A stretch of DNA of 64,000 nt. Source: Actinomycetospora sp. NBRC 106375 (GTDB lineage: Bacteria > Actinomycetota > Actinomycetes > Mycobacteriales > Pseudonocardiaceae). Numbering within the stretch: the stretch's first letter is position 1; the number at the start of each line of letters is the position of its first letter. The stretch covers positions 391,060 to 455,059 of the forward strand of contig NZ_BSTS01000002.1 of the NCBI RefSeq assembly GCF_030269665.1. The letters run 5' to 3'. The translations under genes and the position numbers were made by a program. The notes beneath the pieces were generated by a model, which was given only the letters and a program-made list of their open reading frames with translations, searched no databases and was not told the origin of the DNA. This document shows, in pieces, positions 10,109 through 18,181 of the stretch.

Positions 10109-10681
10109 TCAGCCCAGCGCCGCCGCGGCCGCCCGCAGCGCCGCGAGCTCCTCGCGGGCGAGCTCGGGGTACGTCGGCCCGGCGGGCAGGTCGCACCACC
10201 GCTCGAAGGCGCGGTAGAAGGCGTCGACACCGAGGCCGGCGGCCAGGCCCGCGCCCGGGTCGCCGACCCCGCGGGCGCGCAGCGCGTCCGCGATCGCCGC
10301 GCGCAACGACGCCCGCTTGAACGCGGCCCGCTCGGCGAGCTCGCCGTTCTCGGCGATGACGGCGTGCAGGCGCGGGCCGTACTCCCGCTGCTCGGCGGTG
10401 AACACCGCGGTGGCGGCGTCGAGGGCCGCGGCGACCGCCGCCAGCGGCGTCGCGTCGGCGGGCGCCCCGGCGATGCCGTCGGCGAGGAGCCGCCCGAGGA
10501 CCTCCTGGCCGGCGAAGAGCACCTCGCGCTTGTCGGCGAAGTGCCGGAAGAAGGTGGTCCGCGTCAGCCCGGCCCGTTCCGCGATCTGCGCGACGGTCGT
10601 GGCGGCGTAGCCCTGCTCGCCGATGAGGTCGAGCGCGGCGCGCACCAGCCGCGGACCGGCGTCCGGTTCCCATCGGGCCAC
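10109..10681 (-). CDS. TetR-family transcriptional repressor
   Basis: 190 residues from GTG 10681. Residues about 10-55 form the TetR helix-turn-helix: ALDLIGEQGYAATTVAQIAE followed by RAGLTRTTFFRHFADKREVLF. The C-terminal part is helical and Ala-rich, as ligand-binding halves of the family are. The gene is divergent from the epimerase at 10765, and the gap carries a strong palindrome (10706-10748) that is its likely operator. TAGTCT (10693-10688) lies 6 bases before the GTG, so transcription may be leaderless. It probably represses both itself and the epimerase; the inducer is unknown. Confidence 0.9.
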   Translation of the reverse strand: MARWEPDAGPRLVRAALDLIGEQGYAATTVAQIAERAGLTRTTFFRHFADKREVLFAGQEVLGRLLADGIAGAPADATPLAAVAAALDAATAVFTAEQREYGPRLHAVIAENGELAERAAFKRASLRAAIADALRARGVGDPGAGLAAGLGVDAFYRAFERWCDLPAGPTYPELAREELAALRAAAAALG

Positions 10682-10705
10682 CGGACCAGACTAGTGATGC
10701 GACTC

Positions 10706-10748
10706 AGTACCGTCACGGTGCTACGGTGACGGTACTCAGTACCGTCAC
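10706..10748. promoter_or_regulatory. Probable TetR operator: three copies of AGTACCGTCAC
   Basis: The 11-base half-site AGTACCGTCAC occurs at 10706-10716, inverted at 10726-10736, and again direct at 10738-10748. The last two form a perfect palindrome of two 11-base arms around one C. The 16-base tract ACTCAGTACCGTCACG is repeated 32 bases apart. TGAC-GGTAC/GTACC-GTCA is a familiar TetR half-site. A TACGGT box (10722-10727) inside the cluster could be the -10 of the epimerase, so binding would block it. Confidence 0.85.
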
Positions 10749-10764
10749 GTCCACGGAGGGCATC

Positions 10765-11649
10765 ATGCGCGTTCTCGTCACCGGCGCCGCCGGCCACATC
10801 GGCTCGGCCGTCGTCCCCGAGCTGCTCCGGGCGGGCCACGACGTCGTCGGCCTCGCACGCTCCGAGACCTCGGCGGTCACCGTGAAGGAGCTCGGCGCCG
10901 AGGCGCGCCGCGGCGACGTCGCCGACCTCGACGGCCTGCGCGCGGCCGCGGCCGACGTGGACGCCGTCGTGCACCTCGCCTACGACCACGACGCCGTGCA
11001 CCGCGGCGACCTCGCGGACGCCGCGGCGGCGGACATCGCCGTGGTCCGGGCGCTGGGTGAGGCGCTGGCGCCAAACGGCGGCACGCTGATGGGGGTCGGC
11101 ATGACCCGCACCGGCGACGCGGACCTGGACCGCGTGATCGACGCGAACCCCCGTTCGGCCGTCACGGGCGAGCTCACGGCGCTCGCCGACCGCGGTGTGC
11201 GGACCCTGCTCGTCGCGATCCCGCCGCTCGTCCACAGCGACCGGGACCGCGGCGGGTGGCTCCCGACACTCATCGGGATCGCCCGGCGCGCCGGGGTGTC
11301 CGGCTACGTCGGCGACGGCGCCCAGCACTGGCCCGCGGCCCACACCCTGGACCTCGCGGCGCTCTACCGACTGGGCCTGGAGCAGGCCCCGTCCGGCACG
11401 ACGCTGCGCGGCGCCACCGAGCCGGGTGTCACCGTCCGCGCGATCGCCGAGCGCATCGGGCGCCACCTCGACGTGCCCGCCGTCAGCGTCCCCGCCGAGC
11501 GGGCCACGGAGCACTTCGGCCCGTTCGGCGCCTTCATGGCCTTCGACTTCAGGATGGACAACGCGGAGACCCGCGCCCTGGTGGGCTGGGAGCCGGCGCA
11601 TCCCGGTGTCCTCGCCGACCTCGACGCGGGCCACTACTTCCGCGGGTGA
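10765..11649 (+). CDS. NAD(P)-dependent epimerase/dehydratase-like (atypical SDR)
   Basis: 294 residues from ATG 10765, with GGAGGG 5 bases upstream. The N terminus MRVLVTGAAGHIGSAVVPELL is a Gly-rich NAD(P)-binding Rossmann motif, and DVDAVVHLAYDHD matches the extended SDR pattern. The classic YxxxK catalytic pair is not obvious, as in atypical NmrA-like or epimerase-like members that may act as redox sensors or reductases. It is divergent from, and presumably controlled by, the TetR gene. The open frame extends upstream to 10726, but that would run through the operator, so the RBS-preceded ATG is preferred. Confidence 0.85.
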   Translation: MRVLVTGAAGHIGSAVVPELLRAGHDVVGLARSETSAVTVKELGAEARRGDVADLDGLRAAAADVDAVVHLAYDHDAVHRGDLADAAAADIAVVRALGEALAPNGGTLMGVGMTRTGDADLDRVIDANPRSAVTGELTALADRGVRTLLVAIPPLVHSDRDRGGWLPTLIGIARRAGVSGYVGDGAQHWPAAHTLDLAALYRLGLEQAPSGTTLRGATEPGVTVRAIAERIGRHLDVPAVSVPAERATEHFGPFGAFMAFDFRMDNAETRALVGWEPAHPGVLADLDAGHYFRG

Positions 11650-11690
11650 TCACCGGCCGAGGTGCGCAGCGCGGCCGGGAGGGACCTGCG

Positions 11691-12629
11691 GTGATGATCG
11701 GCAGCGGCGGGTTCTGCGACCTCGCCGGACTGCCCCGGGCCACGTTCGACGCGGTGTTCTCCCGGCCCGACGTGATCGTGGCGGGCGTCTTCGCCCCGGC
11801 CGGATCGGTCGCGCCCGCGCCGGGCGGCTACCGGGTCCGCGGCCGCTGGGGCTTCGCCAGCGGCTGCGAGCACGCCGACGTGCTGTACGGCAACGGCGTC
11901 GAGGTCGGCGAGGACGGCGACGGCGCGGAGGGCGCGGAGGGCGCGGAGGGCGCCGGCGTGCACCGGCTCCGGATGGCGCTGTTCACCCGCGACGAGGTGC
12001 AGATCGAGGACACCTGGACCGCCGCCGGACTGTGCGGGACCGGCAGCCACCACATCCGCGCCGACGACGTCGTGGTCCCGGCGGAGCGCACGTTCGACGT
12101 CATGACCGCCGCCGACTGCCTCGACGCCCCGATCCTGCGCGTGCCGCGGCCCGCTCTGTTCGCGGTGCAGATCGCGGCGGTGGCGCTCGGCGTCGCGCGC
12201 GGCGCCCTGGACGACCTCCGCGCGCTGGCCGCCGGCAAGGTCCCGATGTTCGACGGCGAGGCGCTCGCCGCGAACCCCCTGTTCCGGTTCGACCTCGCGG
12301 GCGCCGAGAGCGGCCTGCACGCCGCCCGCGCCCTGCTGGACGACCTCGCGACGTCGGCCTGGCGGCGGGCGGTCCGGGACGACCCGGTGACGCTCGAGCA
12401 GCGGGCCCGGCTGCGGGCCGCGGCCGCGTGGGCGACGGCGCAGGCCGTGGACGTCGTGACCACCGCCCACCGGGCCGCCGGCAGCGGCGCGGTCCACGCC
12501 GACAGCACGCTCGCGCGGCGCCTGCGCGACATCGGGGTCCTGCGCCAGCACTTCCTGGTCAAGCGCGACGTGCTGACCACGGCGGGCGCGGTCCTGTCCG
12601 GCGGCGAGCCGGCGGTCCCGGTCTTCTAG
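11691..12629 (+). CDS. Acyl-CoA-dehydrogenase-like flavoprotein, N-terminally shortened
   Basis: 312 residues from GTG 11691 (or ATG 11694), with GGGAGGGA 8 bases upstream. The product begins at the beta domain: APAPGGYRVRGRWGFASGCEHADVLYGN matches the middle of HsaA/DszC-type monooxygenases and related acyl-CoA-dehydrogenase-fold proteins, and the rest is the helical C-terminal domain (IAAVALGVARGALDDL, then RLRDIGVLRQHF). Roughly 80-90 residues of the usual N-terminal helical domain are missing, and that space is occupied by the end of the epimerase gene. An EGAEGAEGAEGAG run suggests slippage-prone repeats. It may be a decayed gene or a half-length protein; flavin binding could be impaired. 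Confidence 0.7.
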   Translation: MMIGSGGFCDLAGLPRATFDAVFSRPDVIVAGVFAPAGSVAPAPGGYRVRGRWGFASGCEHADVLYGNGVEVGEDGDGAEGAEGAEGAGVHRLRMALFTRDEVQIEDTWTAAGLCGTGSHHIRADDVVVPAERTFDVMTAADCLDAPILRVPRPALFAVQIAAVALGVARGALDDLRALAAGKVPMFDGEALAANPLFRFDLAGAESGLHAARALLDDLATSAWRRAVRDDPVTLEQRARLRAAAAWATAQAVDVVTTAHRAAGSGAVHADSTLARRLRDIGVLRQHFLVKRDVLTTAGAVLSGGEPAVPVF

Positions 12630-12641
12630 GACGCCGACCGG

Positions 12642-14207
12642 TCACAGTGCCTGCACACGCTCCACCACGGCGTCGAGGCGCGTGAGGCACGGGCCCAGCG
12701 TCTCCAGCTCGCCGCGGCCCTCGCGCAGCACCTGCAGCGCGATGTGCGGCGGGAGCCCGGGGAACGGGGTGTGGCGCGTGCCGATCGCGGTCCCGACGCC
12801 GTCCGCGGCCGCGGCCAGGTTCGCCCGGACCTCGGGCGGACCCCCCGCCCGCACGGTCGGCGCGACGGTCCCGACGAGGTCGGTGACGCCGGCGGCCTCC
12901 GCGATCGCGGCGATCTCGCGGGCGATCTCCCCGGTGACGTCCCGGTCGGGCGGCGCGGCGTGACGGGCGGCGGGGGCCCGCCGGACCGTCTCCGTCTCGT
13001 CCGCGGAGGGCGCCGTCGGCACCTCGAACCCGGCGGGCGTCAGCGGCGGCGTCGGGTCGGCGGGCGGACCGGACGGGCGGCGCGGCCGCGCTGGGATCCG
13101 GACGTGCTGGGTGGCGCTGACCGAGCCGGGCACCGTGGACAACGCCCCGAGCACGACGACCGCCTTGGGGTCGTCACGCATCCCCGGCACGTGGCCGAGG
13201 ACGTCGGCGAGCAGCGTGCTGATCCGCGGGGTCCGGCTGGTGCTGCCGGTGAGGTAGACGTCGACGAGCCCGTCGGGCGTGGTGCCGGCCCGCGCGACGG
13301 TGTCGCGCAGCTCGGTGACGCTGCGCGCCAGCAGCGGCTCGACGGCCTTCTCGTACTCGCGGCGCGTCACCCGGATCTCGTCGTCGTACCCGGGGACCCA
13401 GAGGTTCACCGCGGGCCGGCGCGAGAGCGTCTCCTTGGCCTGGGTGACGTCGCGGCGCAGCAGCGTGCGGTGGCGTTCCGCGGTGCGCCCCTCGGCCTCC
13501 CACAGCGTGTTCCACCGGTCGACGTCGAGCGCCTCGGCGTGCTCGGCGAGGATCTCCATGAACGCGGCGTCGAGGTCCTCGCCGCCCAGCGCCACGTCCC
13601 CGCCCGGCGACCCGGCGAGCTCGAACCCGTCACCGCGGCGGCGCAGCACCGCGGTGTCGAAGGTGCCGCCGCCGAAGTCGTAGACGCCGATCATGCCGCC
13701 GTCCGGGACCGTGTCGCCGCTGCGCACGTAGTGGTGCGCCGCGGCCACCGGCTCCGCGACGAGGTCGGGCTCGCCGAGCCCGGCGCGCTCGGCGGCCTCG
13801 GCGAGACGGCGCAGCTCGAGGCCTCCGGCCTGCCAGCGCGCGGGGTGGGTCAGCACTACCCGCGACGGCGGGCGCCCCGAGAACCGGCGGACCGCCTCGC
13901 CCGCCACGCGGGCGAGCACGGCCGCGACGAGGTCGACCGTGGCGATCGTGCGGTCGCCGAGCAGCACCTGCTCCGAGGCGACCAGGGCCCGCTTCGGCAC
14001 CCGCTCGGTGCGGTCCGGAGCCATCGCCGCCTCGGTGAGCGCGTCCCGTCCCACGAGGATCGCGCCGTCGTCGTCGAGACACACCAGCGACGGGACGTAC
14101 TTCGAGCCGTCGATCTCCAGCACCTCGACCCGGCCGCCCGCGAGCGTCGCCGTCGTGGTGAACGACGTGCCGAAGTCGATCGCGAGGTCCCAGCCGGGAG
14201 TGGTCAC
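12642..14207 (-). CDS. Hsp70-family (DnaK-like) ATPase
   Basis: 521 residues from GTG 14207, which overlaps the stop of the acidic protein (GTGA). The nucleotide-binding domain is clear: DLAIDFGTSFTTTATL (phosphate 1), EPVAAAHHYV, GVYDFGGGTFDTAVL (phosphate 2) and VYLTGSTSRTPRISTLL (adenosine). No standard DnaK substrate-binding domain follows. Instead the last 160 residues are a Pro-rich linker and a short Ala-rich helical tail. It is the last gene of the sigma factor/dynamin operon and faces the flavoprotein gene 12 bases away. With the GrpE-like protein in the same operon it probably forms a dedicated chaperone-like ATPase for the two dynamin-like GTPases (inference). Confidence 0.9.
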   Translation of the reverse strand: MTTPGWDLAIDFGTSFTTTATLAGGRVEVLEIDGSKYVPSLVCLDDDGAILVGRDALTEAAMAPDRTERVPKRALVASEQVLLGDRTIATVDLVAAVLARVAGEAVRRFSGRPPSRVVLTHPARWQAGGLELRRLAEAAERAGLGEPDLVAEPVAAAHHYVRSGDTVPDGGMIGVYDFGGGTFDTAVLRRRGDGFELAGSPGGDVALGGEDLDAAFMEILAEHAEALDVDRWNTLWEAEGRTAERHRTLLRRDVTQAKETLSRRPAVNLWVPGYDDEIRVTRREYEKAVEPLLARSVTELRDTVARAGTTPDGLVDVYLTGSTSRTPRISTLLADVLGHVPGMRDDPKAVVVLGALSTVPGSVSATQHVRIPARPRRPSGPPADPTPPLTPAGFEVPTAPSADETETVRRAPAARHAAPPDRDVTGEIAREIAAIAEAAGVTDLVGTVAPTVRAGGPPEVRANLAAAADGVGTAIGTRHTPFPGLPPHIALQVLREGRGELETLGPCLTRLDAVVERVQAL

Positions 14208-14596
14208 ACCCAGCCGCCGTCGTGGTGCCCGTCGTCGTGCGCGTCGGTGCCGGGGTCGACCGCGTCGTGTCCCCCGGGGTCGTGGTCGTCGGAGAGTCCG
14301 AACGCGCGCGCCAGGTCCTCGGACCAGGCATCGTCGACGGCGGGGTCGTCGTCGCCCGCGGCGGCGTCCGGGTCGGCACCGTCGGTCGCGTCGTCGTCCG
14401 CGGGGTCGCCGGCGACCACCGCGAGCATGTGCTCCCACACCGAGTCCGGCAGCGCGGCGTCGTCGACCGCGAGCGACGAGCTGAGCAGCTCGTGCTGGTC
14501 GGGGCTCAGCACGGTGTCCGGGTCCGTGTCGGGGTAGCGGGACATGTCCAGCCAGGTGGCCGATCCGGCTCCCCCGGCCTCCTGCGGCGCGGTCAC
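14204..14596 (-). CDS. Asp-rich acidic protein of unknown function
   Basis: 130 residues from GTG 14596, overlapping the stop of the dynamin-like gene upstream and the start of hsp70 downstream, so it is tightly coupled on both sides. The first 60 residues contain YPDTDPDTVLSPDQHELLSS and an Ala/Val-rich helix; the remainder is extremely rich in Asp, His and Gly (DDHDPGGHDAVDPGTDAHDD). No family is recognised. The position between a membrane-remodelling GTPase and its Hsp70 suggests an adaptor or metal-binding accessory protein. IniB-like proteins also sit beside dynamin-like genes in mycobacteria, but similarity is not evident. Confidence 0.75.
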   Translation of the reverse strand: MTAPQEAGGAGSATWLDMSRYPDTDPDTVLSPDQHELLSSSLAVDDAALPDSVWEHMLAVVAGDPADDDATDGADPDAAAGDDDPAVDDAWSEDLARAFGLSDDHDPGGHDAVDPGTDAHDDGHHDGGWV

Positions 14597-16476
14597 GACG
14601 ACTCCCCTCCGGCGCGGGCCGGCAGCTTGTGGGCCAGCTGCTCGGCGTTCTCCCGCATCTGGTTGCGCTTCTTGAGCCGGGCCTCGACCTCGGCCTTGCG
14701 GCGGGCCAGCCCACTCTTCTCGCCGGCCAGGTTCTTCTCGTGCTCGGCGAGGCTCGCCGTCAGGCGGTCCTTCTCGGTGGTCAGGGCCGTGGTGATCCGC
14801 TGCGAGAGCACCTCGCGGGCGCCGGCCACGGCCTGGCTCACGACGGGCGGGATCTCGTTGCCCAGCCGCGCGGTGACGTCCTGCAGGTAGCGGCGCGCGT
14901 CCTCGCGGCTGCGCGCCCCGCGCTCCTTCGCCCAGCGCCGCCAGGTGAAGAACCCGACGACGCCGACGCCCGCGGCGACCGCGCCGACCACCGCGAACGG
15001 TCCGAGCACCGCGGGGATGACGAGGTAGGCCATGTGCCCCATGCCCATGCCCAGGCTCGCGGACATCACGCCCTGCTCGGCGAAGCTCGTGCTGCCCTGG
15101 CCGCGGGCGGCCTCGGGCAGCTGGGCGAGCCGCTCGGGGGTCTCCGGGACGACGCCGCCGAGGTCGGCCTCGACCCCCTGGAGGTCGGCGAGCAGGGCCG
15201 CCGCGAGCTCGGTCAGCTCGCGGCGCAGCATCGTGTCGAGGTCGATCCAGATCGCCTGCGCGCGGGGCGGCAGGTCGGTCGCGACCTCGTCGAAGACCTT
15301 GTGGTCGCCGGCGGCGATCCGGTCGCCGACCTCCTTGCGCACATCCTCGAGGCGCCGGGCGAGCTCGGTGCGCATGCGCTGCTCGAGACGCACGGCCCGG
15401 TCGGAGAGCGTCTGGCGCCAGGTCGCGTTCTGGCCCTGCAGCGCGCTCAGCGCGTCCTTCTCGCGCTTGACCGACGCGGCGAACTCCGGGCTCAGCGACA
15501 GCGAGAGGGCCCGCCGGACCTGCAGCGCCGACAGACGTTGAGCCAGCCCCTGCGTCTGGTGCAGCAGGTTCGCCAGCCGCAGGCCGTCGGCGCCCTCGGC
15601 GAGCCCGGCGAGCTGGTCGGCGAGCGGGTCGATCCCGCTCGCCGCGCGCTCCTCGGCCGCCTCCTCCGGCTCCCCGTCGGCCTCGGCGGCCAGGGCGTCG
15701 GCCACGGCCCGGCTCGACACCCCGAACCACGGCGCGTCGGCGTAGCGCGGGGCGTGCCGGGCGATGAGCTCGACGTCCCGGGCGCGCACGGCCTCCCACG
15801 CCGGGAACTGGTCGATCTTGGTGAGGGCGAAGACGACGGTCGCGACCCGCTCGGTGGCGCGCTCGAGGAACGCGAGCTCGGAGGCGGTGATCTCGCTCGA
15901 CCCGTCGAGGACGAACACGAGGGCGTCGGCGCGCTCCAGCGTCGCGAGCGTCAGGGCGGCGTGCCCGGCTACGAGACCGCCGACGCCGGGGGTGTCGACG
16001 AGCTCCAGCCCGCCGGCCAGCAGCGGCGCGGGCACCCGCACCTGGACCTGGCTGACGTCCTCGTGCTCGGGCGCGCGGGCGCCGGGGTCGAGGGCGGCGT
16101 ACTCCGCGACACCCTCGAGGGGGACGTCGCGTCCCTCGGTCCCACCGCCGAACACCACCGAGGCGCCGTCGGGGCCGTAGCTGACGACGATGTGGGTGCA
16201 GGTGGCGACGTCGGCGTCGACGGGCAGCAGGCCCGTGCGCCCGACGAGCGCGTTGATCAGCGAGCTCTTGCCGCGCTTCTTCTCCCCGACGACCACGACC
16301 GCCGCGCTGCCGCGGGCGACCCGGGCGACGTCGGCGTCGAGCGCCGCCGCGGCCTCGGTCTCGCCGTCCTCCTCGGCCGCGGCGCGCACCTCCGCGACGA
16401 GCCGCAGGACGTCGTCGGCCATCGGGTGGGGGCGGCGCCCCGTCCCGGCCGGTGTCGTGCGCGAGTCGGTGGTCAT
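14593..16476 (-). CDS. Dynamin-like GTPase, IniA-like
   Basis: 627 residues from ATG 16476. The GTPase signatures are in order: G1 GEKKRGKSSLINAL near residue 65, G3 VDTPGVGG near 160, and G4 LTKID near 220. Long helical regions follow, with a hydrophobic pair (AYLVIPAVLGPFAVVGAVAA, then GVGVVGFFTW) around residues 470-505 that could be a membrane paddle, and a coiled-coil, Lys/Glu-rich end. This is the bacterial dynamin-like layout of mycobacterial IniA, which remodels membranes under envelope stress. ATGA overlap with the GrpE-like gene and GTGA overlap with the acidic gene show it is mid-operon. Membrane function is inferred from family knowledge. Confidence 0.88.
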   Translation of the reverse strand: MTTDSRTTPAGTGRRPHPMADDVLRLVAEVRAAAEEDGETEAAAALDADVARVARGSAAVVVVGEKKRGKSSLINALVGRTGLLPVDADVATCTHIVVSYGPDGASVVFGGGTEGRDVPLEGVAEYAALDPGARAPEHEDVSQVQVRVPAPLLAGGLELVDTPGVGGLVAGHAALTLATLERADALVFVLDGSSEITASELAFLERATERVATVVFALTKIDQFPAWEAVRARDVELIARHAPRYADAPWFGVSSRAVADALAAEADGEPEEAAEERAASGIDPLADQLAGLAEGADGLRLANLLHQTQGLAQRLSALQVRRALSLSLSPEFAASVKREKDALSALQGQNATWRQTLSDRAVRLEQRMRTELARRLEDVRKEVGDRIAAGDHKVFDEVATDLPPRAQAIWIDLDTMLRRELTELAAALLADLQGVEADLGGVVPETPERLAQLPEAARGQGSTSFAEQGVMSASLGMGMGHMAYLVIPAVLGPFAVVGAVAAGVGVVGFFTWRRWAKERGARSREDARRYLQDVTARLGNEIPPVVSQAVAGAREVLSQRITTALTTEKDRLTASLAEHEKNLAGEKSGLARRKAEVEARLKKRNQMRENAEQLAHKLPARAGGESS

Positions 16477-16793
16477 CGGCTCTCCAGGGCGTACACGACG
16501 ACCTCGGGCCGGCGCAGGACGCGGCCGTGGTCGAGGTATCCGGTGCGTTCGGTGCTCGCGACCGTGCGGTCGCGGGCGGGGTCGGCGGTGGGCTCGCGGT
16601 CGACGGCGTCGTGCTCGGCGCGGTCGAACGGCCGCCCGTCCGGCTCGATCGGGAGCACCCCCACCTCGGCGAGCCCGCGGTGCAGCCGGGCCCGCAGGCC
16701 GGGCCCGGTGTCGCGCAGGCGGTCGGCGAGGTCGATGCAGAGATCGACGAGGACCGTCCGATCGGTCGCCGGGGTCGCGGAGGTGGCCGTCAT
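16473..16793 (-). CDS. GrpE-like protein reduced to the head domain
   Basis: 106 residues from ATG 16793. The C-terminal 65 residues follow the GrpE beta-head pattern: LAEVGVLPIEPDGRPFDRAEHDAV, then the GYLDHGRVLRRPEVVVY strand pair. A short helix (LVDLCIDLADRLRDTGPGLRARL) replaces the long coiled coil of ordinary GrpE, so it cannot form the usual stalk. GrpE opens Hsp70 nucleotide clefts to release ADP; this protein is encoded three genes before an atypical Hsp70, and is probably its private exchange factor. The stop overlaps the dynamin-like gene by ATGA. Assignment rests on recognising the head pattern, not on a database search. Confidence 0.78.
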   Translation of the reverse strand: MTATSATPATDRTVLVDLCIDLADRLRDTGPGLRARLHRGLAEVGVLPIEPDGRPFDRAEHDAVDREPTADPARDRTVASTERTGYLDHGRVLRRPEVVVYALESR

Positions 16794-16809
16794 GTCGTGG
16801 TCCTCGGGC

Positions 16810-17148
16810 TCAGAACCCGGCCGGGTCGTACGCGGTCGTGTCGGCGGTGCCGTCGTGGTCGGCGTCGACCGCGGCGGTGTCGTAGTCGCCGTCGCCGTCG
16901 GTGTCCATGATCATGGTGTCGTAGTAGCCGTCGCCGTCGGTGTCCACCACACCGGTCTCGAAGGTCCCGTCGTGGTCGGTGTCGGAGATCGACGTGTCGA
17001 GGCGGCCGTCGCCGTCGGTGTCGGTGGTGACGAGGTCGACCCGCCCGGACGCGTCGGTCTCGTAGGTGCCGATCATGGTGCCCGTGGCGTCGTAGACCCC
17101 GCCGTCGGCGCTGAAGTACACGTCGCCGGTGCCGGTGGTGCCGCTCAT
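16810..17148 (-). CDS. Asp-Gly repeat protein, calcium-binding-like
   Basis: 112 residues from ATG 17148. From residue 40 a unit of about 14 residues built on DTDGDGRLDT, DTDHDGTFET, DTDGDGYYDT, DTDGDGDYDT and DADHDGTADT repeats five times. DxDxDG loops of this kind bind calcium in EF-hand, dockerin and thrombospondin type 3 repeats; here they may also mimic the acidic surface of another protein. There is no signal peptide, so it appears cytoplasmic. It is 16 bases ahead of the GrpE-like gene and 178 bases after the kinase-like gene. Similar repeat proteins accompany Hsp70/dynamin operons in actinobacteria; the function is unknown. Confidence 0.8.
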   Translation of the reverse strand: MSGTTGTGDVYFSADGGVYDATGTMIGTYETDASGRVDLVTTDTDGDGRLDTSISDTDHDGTFETGVVDTDGDGYYDTMIMDTDGDGDYDTAAVDADHDGTADTTAYDPAGF

Positions 17149-17185
17149 CGCGTCCCGTCCTCGTCGCGGGGCCCGTCGCCGTCGG

Positions 17186-17223
17186 CGGACCGTTCACGTC
17201 TCTGACGGTCCGGGCACGCCCGG
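17186..17223 (-). other. Paired hairpins in the 178-base gap of the dynamin/Hsp70 operon
   Basis: CGGACCGT (17186-17193) pairs with ACGGTCCG (17205-17212), and CCGGGC (17210-17215) pairs with GCCCGG (17218-17223). There is no T-run, so this may be a weak terminator, an attenuator or a processing site that divides the operon into two expression units. The rest of the 178-base gap shows no coding sequence. Confidence 0.4.
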
Positions 17224-17326
17224 ATGTTCCGGCGTCCGCCGAGATTTCTCGGCCAAGGCGCGGGAACGGCGCGGGTGCGCGACGAAGGAGCGCTGTCGAG
17301 CCGTCTCCTCGTCGCCGGGACAGACC

Positions 17327-18181
17327 CTAGAGCGCCGCGCGGGCGGCGGCGGCCAGGGTGCCGACGGTGGCGGTGCGCTCGGCGGGGGTCTTGGCCAGGG
17401 CGCCGGCGATCACGGCGTCGAAGGCGGCCGGCACGCCGGGGCGGTGCTCCGAGGGCTTCGGCACCGGGCTCTCGAGGTGCCCGCGCATCCGTTCGGGCAG
17501 GCTGCGGCCGGGGTAGGGGCGCGCGCCGGTGAGGCAGGTGAAGAGCACGCAGCCCAGCGCGTAGACGTCCTCGCGGTGATCGGTCGGCCCGCCGCGGAAG
17601 CGCTCGGGCGCGGTGTGGTCCAGCGACAGGCCGTTGCGGGAGACGAGGCCGAAGTCGCCGACGCGGACCTCGGTGGCATGCGCGTCGGCGAAGAGCACGT
17701 TGGACGGCTTGACGTTGCGGTGGGCGAGACCCCGGGCGTGCGCGGCGGCCAGGGCGCCCGCGACCTGCTCGACGACGGCGACCGCCCGCGCCGGGTCGAG
17801 CACCTCGTCGCGGCCGAGGACCGTGCGCAGGTCCGGACCGGCGAGCAGCGGGGTCGCGACGAACAGGCGGCCCGCGAGCTCGCCGTGGTCGAGCACCGGC
17901 AGGACGTGGGGCTCGTGCAGCGTGCGGGCGACGGCGCAGGCGCGCTCGAAGCGGGTGCGGAACTCCCGGTCGGCTCCGTCGGGGGCGAGCATCTTGAGGG
18001 CGACGACGCGGTCGTGCGCCTGGTCGTGGGCGCGCACGACCTCGCCCGAGCGCCCGCGGTGGAGGACGTCGGACACCACGTAGGGCCCGAGGGCCGGCGG
18101 ACCGGCCCGGGGTGGCACCCCCACCGCGGCCTCCTCCCCGCCCATCGGCTCCCGCTGCGCGCCGTGTCGCGCGACGATCAC
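17327..18181 (-). CDS. Ser/Thr kinase-like protein lacking the catalytic Asp (probable pseudokinase)
   Basis: 284 residues from GTG 18181, overlapping the GTPase stop by GTGA. The fold is a Hanks-type kinase: a degenerate Gly loop (LHRGRSGEVV, residues 40-49), the ATP-anchoring Lys63 in VALKML, DFG at 176-178, APE at 191-193, and DVYALGCVLFTCLTG. The catalytic loop reads HRNVKPSN (154-161): the proton-accepting Asp of HRD is Asn. ATP may still bind through Lys and DFG, but phosphotransfer should be weak or absent. No transmembrane segment or sensor domain is present. It is likely a scaffold or regulatory pseudokinase controlling the adjacent dynamin-like GTPases. Confidence 0.85.
   Translation of the reverse strand: MIVARHGAQREPMGGEEAAVGVPPRAGPPALGPYVVSDVLHRGRSGEVVRAHDQAHDRVVALKMLAPDGADREFRTRFERACAVARTLHEPHVLPVLDHGELAGRLFVATPLLAGPDLRTVLGRDEVLDPARAVAVVEQVAGALAAAHARGLAHRNVKPSNVLFADAHATEVRVGDFGLVSRNGLSLDHTAPERFRGGPTDHREDVYALGCVLFTCLTGARPYPGRSLPERMRGHLESPVPKPSEHRPGVPAAFDAVIAGALAKTPAERTATVGTLAAAARAAL

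Noticed and set aside
14629..17205. An 858-codon plus-strand frame
   Set aside because: Antisense to the dynamin-like and GrpE-like genes, which have clear motifs and coupled starts on the minus strand.
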